Of a stretch of DNA of 64,000 bases, positions 11,309 through 20,945 are shown piece by piece; position 1 is the first letter of the stretch; each line of letters opens with the position of its first letter. This DNA is from Limnomonas spitsbergensis (Eukaryota; Chlorophyta; Chlorophyceae; Chlamydomonadales). The notes under the pieces were generated by a model, which was given only the letters and a program-made list of their open reading frames with translations, was not told the DNA's origin and made no database searches. The stretch lies in the NCBI GenBank assembly GCA_037349105.1, contig JAYJMM010000120.1, positions 2,563,001-2,627,000 of the forward strand, read 5' to 3'. The position numbers were made by a program, and so were the translations under genes.

Positions 11309-12559
11309 TCAGCTGCATTTTCTGGTACAGGTCTTGGGTCTCGCCGGCGATACCCTCTGAGAAAGTGGAGATTTTGTTGGCGAAGACTGTCTTGTCGGTG
11401 AGGCTGATAGGGCGGACAGGACTCGGGTGGAGGGGCGTGAGGGCTGTTTTTTTAGTTTTTTTGTGGTGGGGATGAAAATTCCCGTGTTTCTCAGTTCAAT
11501 GATGCCTAACAGAGGGTTGTGGTCTGATTGAGTCCCGTTCTGGAGAACATTGATCCTGATTTTAATGATGCCCATATCCAGGTTTGTGAAAATATCGTCA
11601 ATTCTGCTGGTTGTGTGGGACTCATCAAGGTTGTTTTTGTGGGTGTAGATGTGGGCTCGAGGGCTAAGGTTCATGTCTAGGGGTGCTAATTGGACAGTTT
11701 TAACAAATTTCCTGTGTGTCTCATCCTTGTGGTAGGTGTGTTTGCTGCTCCTATCCCCTTGAAGCAGCGTTGCGTTCCAATCGCCTAGCATGATATGACG
11801 GGAAGGGAGGCCGTTTTGTGCTTCTTGCATGCTTTCCGTGAGTATGCTGTACACTTTTAGTCTCTCTGTCTCGTCCTCTGGTGAGCAGCCTGCCGGCGCA
11901 TATACCCCTGTCATGTTGACTGGCATGGAATGGGGCAGGTGGATAGCAATGTTAAGGATTCTCCCATTGTAGCTGTCGCCCTCTGTTCGGGTGGCCTTGC
12001 CCAACACGGCAATGTGCTCCTTGATGGCAATGATGACCCCACGCAGGCCTCTGCCATGTTCGCTGTGTGTACATGCCCAGTGTTGATACCCCTGCAGGGC
12101 TTCTTGCAACCATCTGGCCTTCTTCCGCTTGGGGAGCATGTTTGTCTCAGTGAGTACAAGGATATCTGGGTTATGTAGCTGGATGGTTATTTCAATGTCA
12201 TATTTTGCAGTGTAAATGCCCTGGACATTGGCTGTGATCATGCGCAACGTAGCTGGCTGGCGAACCGTTTGATCTTCTCCATGAGATGGAGCATGTGTCT
12301 GGCGTGGTAGGATTGTATTTTCTTGAGCAAACTTGTTCTTTAATATCTGTTTCACCTTTGCTTTTTGCTGAGCTGGTTCTGGCACACTAGTGATCAAGGT
12401 AGTGAGGTACGATATAATGAGGGGCTGAAGCAGGTTGTTCTTTTTCTTTCCTTCCGTTGTGCCTGTGCGGGAGGGCGGTGTTGCATTTAGTTTGTTTTTT
12501 CTTGAGCTTACGTACGTATCCTTTGGGAGCCATTTTATTTTGTTTTGTTCTTTCAGCAC
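11309..12559 (-). CDS. LINE AP-endonuclease-like (EEP) domain, array copy 2
   Basis: Same 416-aa frame as copy 1 with all EEP motifs, including SDHNPL. Differs by RSSKH (Lys for Glu) and FTNLD. No frame-breaking change. Confidence 0.8.
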   Translation of the reverse strand: MLKEQNKIKWLPKDTYVSSRKNKLNATPPSRTGTTEGKKKNNLLQPLIISYLTTLITSVPEPAQQKAKVKQILKNKFAQENTILPRQTHAPSHGEDQTVRQPATLRMITANVQGIYTAKYDIEITIQLHNPDILVLTETNMLPKRKKARWLQEALQGYQHWACTHSEHGRGLRGVIIAIKEHIAVLGKATRTEGDSYNGRILNIAIHLPHSMPVNMTGVYAPAGCSPEDETERLKVYSILTESMQEAQNGLPSRHIMLGDWNATLLQGDRSSKHTYHKDETHRKFVKTVQLAPLDMNLSPRAHIYTHKNNLDESHTTSRIDDIFTNLDMGIIKIRINVLQNGTQSDHNPLLGIIELRNTGIFIPTTKKLKKQPSRPSTRVLSALSASPTRQSSPTKSPLSQRVSPARPKTCTRKCS

Positions 12560-13562
12560 CGTTTATCTTCTCATGCCCTTGAATTGCCCTTCCTTTGTTG
12601 GCACATCTAGGTGGGTCGAAGACTGTGACATGGGTGGGGGGGGCTGCATTGATGTTCGATGTATCATCCTGTCCCATGGTGGTATCTTGGTCTGGAAACG
12701 ATAACAACATGAGATGCTCAAGCTCATCGTTTCTAGTGGGGCCATGCCTTGGTTGCACGTATTGCATGATGCGCTTGGCCCGTACAATAATCGATGTGAT
12801 AGAGTCTGGGAGTACCGGTCCCTGGATACATGGAAACATGAACCTGATTGTTTTTGACATACGGTCTCCAATATCTCTCAGGAAGTCGTCCCATGTCTGC
12901 ATGAATAGCACAAACGCTTGTAGTAGCGTTTTGTCGTCTGGGAGGCCTGATGCTACGTTTGAGCATCTATCTCGTAAAGCTGTCAGGCTATAAGGGGGCA
13001 GGGTACTGGTGGGGTTGCGAGAGGCAGCCAATGGCAGCATGGGCTCAAAGTGCCCAGCTAGGGTATTTCCAGAAAGCCACACATGCATGGCGGGGGCAGT
13101 GTCATTTGTTGGTTGAACTCCTAGGAGTTGGCTCACAATGCTGCGTTCTGCGTCAGACTCTGATAATTGGTGCTGGTGCACTGTTATTTGCAATGCCATT
13201 GCAGTCCAGTGGGTGATGACCCCGTCAGCCCATAGTCCCTCTCCCGTATTCCCATCACACGGCGTGGCCATTCGTCTTGCCCAGTCACATAGCTTGTGTC
13301 TTGAATCAGCACCATGTACTTGTTGGTAGATGAGCATGGTTAAGGACCTGACCGCATCCTGCCTGCCTTGGGACTGAGCATGGCTGTGCATGCAAATGAG
13401 CATGGCTGAGAGGATGGCTGTGCGCATGGCTGTGTGCATGGCTGTGTGCTTGGCTGTGAACATGGCTGTGAGCATGGCTGTACGCATGGCCGTGTGCTCT
13501 TCTCTGTGCAGGGCTGTGAGCATATGTCTGTAAGGCGATCGCTTGTGTCTTCTGTAGAGCAC
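12387..13562 (-). pseudogene. Truncated OTU-like protease frame, array copy 2
   Basis: Same minisatellite-to-OTU fusion as copy 1 and the same residue variants (GPTRND, HLMLLS, KGRAIQ). The Asp/Cys half of the protease is absent. Confidence 0.75.
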
Positions 13563-13691
13563 TCAACAGTTGTTCACTTAGCTCATTCACTTTTACCGTC
13601 GCATTTTGTCCCTGAATAGGTAGGCGATTGCTTGTCTTCCCGTCTTCGGACTCTATCCTATCGAAGTACGGTTGAATATCTTCTTTAATTA

Positions 13692-14942
13692 TCAGCTGCA
13701 TTTTCTGGTACAGGTCTTGGGTCTCGCCGGCGATACCCTCTGAGAAAGTGGAGATTTTGTTGGCGAAGACTGTCTTGTCGGTGAGGCTGATAGGGCGGAC
13801 AGGACTCGGGTGGAGGGGCGTGAGGGCTGTTTTTTTAGTTTTTTTGTGGTGGGGATGAAAATTCCCGTGTTTCTCAGTTCAATGATGCCTAACAGAGGGT
13901 TGTGGTCTGATTGAGTCCCGTTCTGGAGAACATTGATCCTGATTTTAATGATGCCCATATCCAGGTTTGTGAAAATATCGTCAATTCTGCTGGTCGTGTG
14001 GGACTCATCAAGGTTGTTTTTGTGGGTGTAGATGTGGGCTCGAGGGCTAAGGTTCATGTCTAGGGGTGCTAATTGGACAGTTTTAACAAATTTCCTGTGT
14101 GTCTCATCCTTGTGGTAGGTGTGTTTGCTGCTCCTATCCCCTTGAAGCAGCGTTGCGTTCCAATCGCCTAGCATGATATGACGGGAAGGGAGGCCGTTTT
14201 GTGCTTCTTGCATGCTTTCCGTGAGTATGCTGTACACTTTTAGTCTCTCTGTCTCGTCCTCTGGTGAGCAGCCTGCCGGCGCATATACCCCTGTCATGTT
14301 GACTGGCATGGAATGGGGCAGGTGGATAGCAATGTTAAGGATTCTCCCATTGTAGCTGTCGCCCTCTGTTCGGGTGGCCTTGCCCAACACGGCAATGTGC
14401 TCCTTGATGGCAATGATGACCCCACGCAGGCCTCTGCCATGTTCGCTGTGTGTACATGCCCAGTGTTGATACCCCTGCAGGGCTTCTTGCAACCATCTGG
14501 CCTTCTTCCGCTTGGGGAGCATGTTTGTCTCAGTGAGTACAAGGATATCTGGGTTATGTAGCTGGATGGTTATTTCAATGTCATATTTTGCAGTGTAAAT
14601 GCCCTGGACATTCGCTGTGATCATGCGCAACGTAGCTGGCTGGCGAACCGTTTGATCTTCTCCATGAGATGGAGCATGTGTCTGGCGTGGTAGGATTGTA
14701 TTTTCTTGAGCAAACTTGTTCTTTAATATCTGTTTCACCTTTGCTTTTTGCTGAGCTGGTTCTGGCACACTAGTGATCAAGGTAGTGAGGTACGATATAA
14801 TGAGGGGCTGAAGCAGGTTGTTCTTTTTCTTTCCTTCCGTTGTGCCTGTGCGGGAGGGCGGTGTTGCATTTAGTTTGTTTTTTCTTGAGCTTACGTACGT
14901 ATCCTTTGGGAGCCATTTTATTTTGTTTTGTTCTTTCAGCAC
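13692..14942 (-). CDS. LINE AP-endonuclease-like (EEP) domain, array copy 3
   Basis: 416-aa frame with intact EEP motifs (SDHNPL). Shares RSSKH with copy 2, so the two are close relatives in this part. Confidence 0.8.
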   Translation of the reverse strand: MLKEQNKIKWLPKDTYVSSRKNKLNATPPSRTGTTEGKKKNNLLQPLIISYLTTLITSVPEPAQQKAKVKQILKNKFAQENTILPRQTHAPSHGEDQTVRQPATLRMITANVQGIYTAKYDIEITIQLHNPDILVLTETNMLPKRKKARWLQEALQGYQHWACTHSEHGRGLRGVIIAIKEHIAVLGKATRTEGDSYNGRILNIAIHLPHSMPVNMTGVYAPAGCSPEDETERLKVYSILTESMQEAQNGLPSRHIMLGDWNATLLQGDRSSKHTYHKDETHRKFVKTVQLAPLDMNLSPRAHIYTHKNNLDESHTTSRIDDIFTNLDMGIIKIRINVLQNGTQSDHNPLLGIIELRNTGIFIPTTKKLKKQPSRPSTRVLSALSASPTRQSSPTKSPLSQRVSPARPKTCTRKCS

Positions 14943-15945
14943 CGTTTATCTTCTCATGCCCTTGAATTGTCCTTCCTTTGTTGGCACATCTAGGTGGGTC
15001 GAAGACTGTGACATGGGTGGGGGGGGCTGCATTGATGTTCGATGTATCATCCTGTCCCATGGTGGTATCTTGGTCTGGAAACGATAACCACATGAGATGC
15101 TCAAGCTCATCGTTTCTAGCGGGGCCATGCCTTGGTTGCACGTATTGCATGATGCGCTTGGCCCGTACAATAATCGATGTGATAGAGTCTGGGAGTACCG
15201 GTCCCTGGATACATGGAAACATGAACCTGATTGTTTATGACATACGGTCTCCAATATCTCTCAGGAAGTCGTCCCATGTCTGCATGAATAGCACAAACGC
15301 TTGTAGTAGCGTTTTGTCGTCTGGGAGGCCTGATGCTACGTTTGAGCATCTATCTCGTAAAGCTGTCAGGCTATAAGGGGGCAGGGTACTGGTGGGGTTG
15401 CGAGAGGCAGCCAATGGCAGCATGGGCTCAAAGTGCCCAGCTAGGGTATTTCCAGAAAGCCACACATGCATGGCGGGGGCAGTGTCATTTGTTGGTTGAA
15501 CTCCTAGGAGTTGGCTCACAATGCTGCGTTCTGCGTCAGACTCTGATAATTGGTGCTGGTGCACTGTTATTTGCAATGCCATTGCAGTCCAGTGGGTGAT
15601 GACCCCGTCAGCCCATAGTCCCTCTCCCGTATTCCCATCACACGGCGTGGCCATTCGTCTTGCCCAGTCACATAGCTTGTGTCTTGAATCAGCACCATGT
15701 ACTTGTTAGTAGATGAGCATGTTTAAGGACCTGACCGCATCCTGCCTGCCTTGGGACTGAGCATGGCTGTGCATGCAAATGAGCATGGCTGAGAGGATGG
15801 CTGTGCGCATGGCTGTGTGCATGGCTGTGTGCTTGGCTGTGAACATGGCTGTGAGCATGGCTGTACGCATGGCCGTGTGCTCTTCTCTGTGCAGGGCTGT
15901 GAGCATATGTCTGTAAGGCGATCGCTTGTGTCTTCTGTAGAGCAC
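14770..15945 (-). pseudogene. Truncated OTU-like protease frame with nonsense codon, array copy 3
   Basis: As copies 1 and 2, but an AAA-to-TAA change near 15237 splits the frame (open pieces 15235-15654 and 14770-15222), and a further stop near 15707 separates off the minisatellite-derived start. It carries GPARND and HLMWLS, the variants of the full-length parent at 19536-20945. Confidence 0.75.
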
Positions 15946-16074
15946 TCAACAGTTGTTCACTTAGCTCATTCACTTTTACCGTCGCATTTTGTCCCTGAAT
16001 AGGTAGGCGATTGCTTGTCTTCCCGTCTTCGGACTCTATCCTATCGAAGTACGGTTGAATATCTTCTTTAATTA

Positions 16075-17325
16075 TCAGCTGCATTTTCTGGTACAGGTCT
16101 TGGGTCTCGCCGGCGATACCCTCTGAGAAAGTGGAGATTTTGTTGGCGAAGACTGTCTTGTCGGTGAGGCTGATAGGGCGGACAGGACTCGGGTGGAGGG
16201 GCGTGAGGGCTGTTTTTTTAGTTTTTTTGTGGTGGGGATGAAAATTCCCGTGTTTCTCAGTTCAATGATGCCTAACAGAGGGTTGTGCTCTGATTGAGTC
16301 CCGTTCTGGAGAACATTGATCCTGATTTTAATGATGCCCATATCCAGGTTTGTGAAAATATCGTCAATTCTGCTGGTCGTGTGGGACTCATCAAGGTTGT
16401 TTTTGTGGGTGTAGATGTGGGCTCGAGGGCTAAGGTTCATGTCTAGGGGTGCTAATTGGACAGTTTTAACAAATTTCCTGTGTGTCTCATCCTTGTGGTA
16501 GGTGTGTTCGCTGCTCCTATCCCCTTGAAGCAGCGTTGCGTTCCAATCGCCTAGCATGATATGACGGGAAGGGAGGCCGTTTTGTGCTTCTTGCATGCTT
16601 TCCGTGAGTATGCTGTACACTTTTAGTCTCTCTGTCTCGTCCTCTGGTGAGCAGCCTGCCGGCGCATATACCCCTGTCATGTTGACTGGCATGGAATGGG
16701 GCAGGTGGATAGCAATGTTAAGGATTCTCCCATTGTAGCTGTCGCCCTCTGTTCGGGTGGCCTTGCCCAACACGGCAATGTGCTCCTTGATGGCAATGAT
16801 GACCCCACGCAGGCCTCTGCCATGTTCGCTGTGTGTACATGCCCAGTGTTGATACCCCTGCAGGGCTTCTTGCAACCATCTGGCCTTCTTCCGCTTGGGG
16901 AGCATGTTTGTCTCAGTGAGTACAAGGATATCTGGGTTATGTAGCTGGATGGTTATTTCAATGTCATATTTTGCAGTGTAAATGCCCTGGACATTGGCTG
17001 TGATCATGCGCAACGTAGCTGGCTGGCGAACCGTTTGATCTTCTCCATGAGATGGAGCATGTGTCTGGCGTGGTAGGATTGTATTTTCTTGAGCAAACTT
17101 GTTCTTTAATATCTGTTTCACCTTTGCTTTTTGCTGAGCTGGTTCTGGCACACTAGTGATCAAGGTAGTGAGGTACGATATAATGAGGGGCTGAAGCAGG
17201 TTGTTCTTTTTCTTTCCTTCCGTTGTGCCTGTGCGGGAGGGCGGTGTTGCATTTAGTTTGTTTTTTCTTGAGCTTACGTACGTATCCTTTGGGAGCCATT
17301 TTATTTTGTTTTGTTCTTTCAGCAC
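16075..17325 (-). CDS. LINE AP-endonuclease-like (EEP) domain, array copy 4
   Basis: 416-aa frame; RSSEH variant. The final motif reads SEHNPL instead of SDHNPL. In the EEP fold the Asp of the S-D-H triad assists the catalytic His, so Glu here may reduce activity. Confidence 0.8.
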   Translation of the reverse strand: MLKEQNKIKWLPKDTYVSSRKNKLNATPPSRTGTTEGKKKNNLLQPLIISYLTTLITSVPEPAQQKAKVKQILKNKFAQENTILPRQTHAPSHGEDQTVRQPATLRMITANVQGIYTAKYDIEITIQLHNPDILVLTETNMLPKRKKARWLQEALQGYQHWACTHSEHGRGLRGVIIAIKEHIAVLGKATRTEGDSYNGRILNIAIHLPHSMPVNMTGVYAPAGCSPEDETERLKVYSILTESMQEAQNGLPSRHIMLGDWNATLLQGDRSSEHTYHKDETHRKFVKTVQLAPLDMNLSPRAHIYTHKNNLDESHTTSRIDDIFTNLDMGIIKIRINVLQNGTQSEHNPLLGIIELRNTGIFIPTTKKLKKQPSRPSTRVLSALSASPTRQSSPTKSPLSQRVSPARPKTCTRKCS

Positions 17326-18328
17326 CGTTTATCTTCTCATGCCCTTGAATTGTCCTTCCTTTGTTGGCACATCTAGGTGGGTCGAAGACTGTGACATGGG
17401 TGGGGGGGGCTGCATTGATGTTCGATGTATCATCCTGTCCCATGGTGGTATCTTGGTCTGGAAACGATAACAACATGAGATGCTCAAGCTCATCGTTTCT
17501 AGTGGGGCCATGCCTTGGTTGCACGTATTGCATGATGCGCTTGGCCCGTACAATAATCGATGTGATAGAGTCTGGGAGTACCGGTCCCTGGATACATGGA
17601 AACATGAACCTGATTGTTTTTGACATACGGTCTCCAATATCTCTCAGGAAGTCGTCCCATGTCTGCATGAATAGCACAAACGCTTGTAGTAGCGTTTTGT
17701 CGTCTGGGAGGCCTGATGCTACGTTTGAGCATCTATCTCGTAAAGCTGTCAGGCTATAAGGGGGCAGGGTACTGGTGGGGTTGCGAGAGGCAGCCAATGG
17801 CAGCATGGGCTCAAAGTGCCCAGCTAGGGTATTTCCAGAAAGCCACACATGCATGGCGGGGGCAGTGTCATTTGTTGGTTGAACTCCTAGGAGTTGGCTC
17901 ACAATGCTGCGTTCTGCGTCAGACTCTGATAATTGGTGCTGGTGCACTGTTATTTGCAATGCCATTGCAGTCCAGTGGGTGATGACCCCGTCAGCCCATA
18001 GTCCCTCTCCCGTATTCCCATCACACGGCGTGGCCATTCGTCTTGCCCAGTCACATAGCTTGTGTCTTGAATCAGCACCATGTACTTGTTGGTAGATGAG
18101 CATGGTTAAGGACCTGACCGCATCCTGCCTGCCTTGGGACTGAGCATGGCTGTGCATGCAAATGAGCATGGCTGAGAGGATGGCTGTGCGCATGGCTGTG
18201 TGCATGGCTGTGTGCTTGGCTGTGAACATGGCTGTGAGCATGGCTGTACGCATGGCCGTGTGCTCTTCTCTGTGCAGGGCTGTGAGCATATGTCTGTAAG
18301 GCGATCGCTTGTGTCTTCTGTAGAGCAC
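17153..18328 (-). pseudogene. Truncated OTU-like protease frame, array copy 4
   Basis: Minisatellite-OTU fusion as in copies 1 and 2, without nonsense codons. Carries GPTRND and HLMLLS but KGRTIQ, a mixture of the copy 1/2 and copy 3/5 variants. Confidence 0.75.
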
Positions 18329-18457
18329 TCAACAGTTGTTCACTTAGCTCATTCACTTTTACCGTCGCATTTTGTCCCTGAATAGGTAGGCGATTGCTTG
18401 TCTTCCCGTCTTCGGACTCTATCCTATCGAAGTACGGTTGAATATCTTCTTTAATTA

Positions 18458-19708
18458 TCAGCTGCATTTTCTGGTACAGGTCTTGGGTCTCGCCGGCGAT
18501 ACCCTCTGAGAAAGTGGAGATTTTGTTGGCGAAGACTGTCTTGTCGGTGAGGCTGATAGGGCGGACAGGACTCGGGTGGAGGGGCGTGAGGGCTGTTTTT
18601 TTAGTTTTTTTGTGGTGGGGATGAAAATTCCCGTGTTTCTCAGTTCAATGATGCCTAACAGAGGGTTGTGCTCTGATTGAGTCCCGTTCTGGAGAACATT
18701 GATCCTGATTTTAATGATGCCCATATCCAGGTTTGTGAAAATATCGTCAATTCTGCTGGTCGTGTGGGACTCATCAAGGTTGTTTTTGTGGGTGTAGATG
18801 TGGGCTCGAGGGCTAAGGTTCATGTCTAGGGGTGCTAATTGGACAGTTTTAACAAATTTCCTGTGTGTCTCATCCTTGTGGTAGGTGTGTTCGCTGCTCC
18901 TATCCCCTTGAAGCAGCGTTGCGTTCCAATCGCCTAGCATGATATGACGGGAAGGGAGGCCGTTTTGTGCTTCTTGCATGCTTTCCGTGAGTATGCTGTA
19001 CACTTTTAGTCTCTCTGTCTCGTCCTCTGGTGAGCAGCCTGCCGGCGCATATACCCCTGTCATGTTGACTGGCATGGAATGGGGCAGGTGGATAGCAATG
19101 TTAAGGATTCTCCCATTGTAGCTGTCGCCCTCTGTTCGGGTGGCCTTGCCCAACACGGCAATGTGCTCCTTGATGGCAATGATGACCCCACGCAGGCCTC
19201 TGCCATGTTCGCTGTGTGTACATGCCCAGTGTTGATACCCCTGCAGGGCTTCTTGCAACCATCTGGCCTTCTTCCGCTTGGGGAGCATGTTTGTCTCAGT
19301 GAGTACAAGGATATCTGGGTTATGTAGCTGGATGGTTATTTCAATGTCATATTTTGTAGTGTAAATGCCCTGGACATTGGCTGTGATCATGCGCAACGTA
19401 GCTGGCTGGCGAACCGTTTGATCTTCTCCATGAGATGGAGCATGTGTCTGGCGTGGTAGGATTGTATTTTCTTGAGCAAACTTGTTCTTTAATATCTGTT
19501 TCACCTTTGCTTTTTGCTGAGCTGGTTCTGGCACACTAGTGATCAAGGTAGTGAGGTACGATATAATGAGGGGCTGAAGCAGGTTGTTCTTTTTGTTTCC
19601 TTCCGTTGTGCCTGTGCGGGAGGGCGGTGTTGCATTTAGTTTGTTTTTTCTTGAGCTTACGTACGTATCCTTTGGGAGCCATTTTATTTTGTTTTGTTCT
19701 TTCAGCAC
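18458..19708 (-). CDS. LINE AP-endonuclease-like (EEP) domain, array copy 5 (parent)
   Basis: 416-aa frame next to the only full-length upstream region, so it represents the parental element. Motifs as in the other copies but with SEHNPL. Private changes are EGNKKNN and YTTKYD. It overlaps the OTU frame at 19536-20945 by about 170 bp in a different reading frame. A frame change near a run of A's on the sense strand, or reinitiation, would be needed to express both. Confidence 0.8.
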   Translation of the reverse strand: MLKEQNKIKWLPKDTYVSSRKNKLNATPPSRTGTTEGNKKNNLLQPLIISYLTTLITSVPEPAQQKAKVKQILKNKFAQENTILPRQTHAPSHGEDQTVRQPATLRMITANVQGIYTTKYDIEITIQLHNPDILVLTETNMLPKRKKARWLQEALQGYQHWACTHSEHGRGLRGVIIAIKEHIAVLGKATRTEGDSYNGRILNIAIHLPHSMPVNMTGVYAPAGCSPEDETERLKVYSILTESMQEAQNGLPSRHIMLGDWNATLLQGDRSSEHTYHKDETHRKFVKTVQLAPLDMNLSPRAHIYTHKNNLDESHTTSRIDDIFTNLDMGIIKIRINVLQNGTQSEHNPLLGIIELRNTGIFIPTTKKLKKQPSRPSTRVLSALSASPTRQSSPTKSPLSQRVSPARPKTCTRKCS

Positions 19709-20945
19709 CGTTTATCTTCTCATGCCCTTGAATTGTCCTTCCTTTGTTGGCACATCTAGGTGGGTCGAAGACTGTGACATGGGTGGGGGGGGCTGCATTG
19801 ATGTTCGATGTATCATCCTGTCCCATGGTGGTATCTTGGTCTGGAAACGATAACCACATGAGATGCTCAAGCTCATCGTTTCTAGCGGGGCCATGCCTTG
19901 GTTGCACGTATTGCATGATGCGCTTGGCCCGTACAATAATCGATGTGATAGAGTCTGGGAGTACCGGTCCCTGGATACATGGAAACATGAACCTGATTGT
20001 TTTTGACATACGGTCTCCAATATCTCTCAGGAAGTCGTCCCATGTCTGCATGAATAGCACAAACGCTTGTAGTAGCGTTTTGTCGTCTGGGAGGCCTGAT
20101 GCTACGTTTGAGCATCTATCTCGTAAAGCTGTCAGGCTATAAGGGGGCAGGGTACTGGTGGGGTTGCGAGAGGCAGCCAATGGCAGCATGGGCTCAAAGT
20201 GCCCAGCTAGGGTATTTCCAGAAAACCACACATGCATGGCGGGGGCAGTGTCATTTGTTGGTTGAACTCCTAGGAGTTGGCTCACAATGCTGCGTTCTGC
20301 GTCAGACTCTGATAATTGGTGCTGGTGCACTGTTATTTGCAATGCCATTGCAGTCCAGTGGGTGATGACCCCGTCAGCCCATAGTCCCTCTCCCGTATTC
20401 CCATCACACGGCGTGGCCATTCGTCTTGCCCAGTCACATAGCTTGTGTCTTGAATCAGCACCATGTACTTGTTGGTAGATGAGCGTGGTTAAGGACCTGA
20501 CCGCATCCTGCCTGCCTTGGGACTGAGCTTGCCTGAAAGTTTGCACCCCGAGGCCTCTTAACATGCTAGGAGGAATACCTGATAGGTGTGCTAGAGAGTC
20601 AAAGTAACAATCCCCCTCCGAGAAGAAAAACTGAGGGCCTGATATAATTTGTAGGCCTCTTTGCTGCAAAAACATTTGTTTAATGTCATGCACGCTTTGT
20701 GAATCAGGTCCAAGCGGGAGGTTCACCCTATTCCTGGAAGTCATGGGAGCCGGTGAGTCGAGGATTGTGATTGGGCTGAGTAGGCTGAGGGAGGCCCCAC
20801 TGGGGTGCCTGATAGGTGGGAAGTACAAACATGCATTTCTGCATTCGGCTAAGCTGTTGGCATGGAAGTATCCGCATACTTCATATGCCTTGTCTCTCAG
20901 GTCTTGCATGTTTAGATCTGCTTCCATCCCCCCCCCTGAGATCAC
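19536..20945 (-). CDS. OTU-like cysteine protease domain of the LINE (parental copy)
   Basis: 469-aa open frame; its first codon shown is GTG, and the frame continues upstream for about 10 codons to a TAA. The segment SEGDCYFDSLAHLSG carries the Asp-x-x-Cys-type active-site loop of OTU proteases, and about 100 residues later GNTLAGHFEPM carries the catalytic-His motif. The rest is a basic tail. OTU-like domains are known in some LINE families; the green-algal Dualen type is the closest I recall and should be checked. The role in transposition is not established; processing of the element's own protein or of ubiquitin is possible. It is followed by the EEP frame and preceded by a broken Josephin-like region. 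Confidence 0.7.
   Translation of the reverse strand: MISGGGMEADLNMQDLRDKAYEVCGYFHANSLAECRNACLYFPPIRHPSGASLSLLSPITILDSPAPMTSRNRVNLPLGPDSQSVHDIKQMFLQQRGLQIISGPQFFFSEGDCYFDSLAHLSGIPPSMLRGLGVQTFRQAQSQGRQDAVRSLTTLIYQQVHGADSRHKLCDWARRMATPCDGNTGEGLWADGVITHWTAMALQITVHQHQLSESDAERSIVSQLLGVQPTNDTAPAMHVWFSGNTLAGHFEPMLPLAASRNPTSTLPPYSLTALRDRCSNVASGLPDDKTLLQAFVLFMQTWDDFLRDIGDRMSKTIRFMFPCIQGPVLPDSITSIIVRAKRIMQYVQPRHGPARNDELEHLMWLSFPDQDTTMGQDDTSNINAAPPTHVTVFDPPRCANKGRTIQGHEKINGAERTKQNKMAPKGYVRKLKKKQTKCNTALPHRHNGRKQKEQPASAPHYIVPHYLDH

Larger units (their letters stand above)
8637..20528 (-). repeat. Five-unit tandem array of a LINE internal segment, period 2,383 bp
   Basis: Identical landmarks recur exactly every 2,383 bp; for example the EEP frame ends at 8926, 11309, 13692, 16075 and 18458. 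Unit junctions lie at 10996, 13379, 15762 and 18145, where the LINE sequence ..GGGACTGAGC joins ATGGCTGTG of the minisatellite. At 20528 the same LINE sequence instead continues into its true upstream part (TTGCCTGAAAG). The leftmost unit lacks about 24 bp of minisatellite. TGAGC occurs in both partners and is a plausible microhomology for the founding junction. Units differ by only scattered substitutions, so amplification is recent. Confidence 0.95.
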
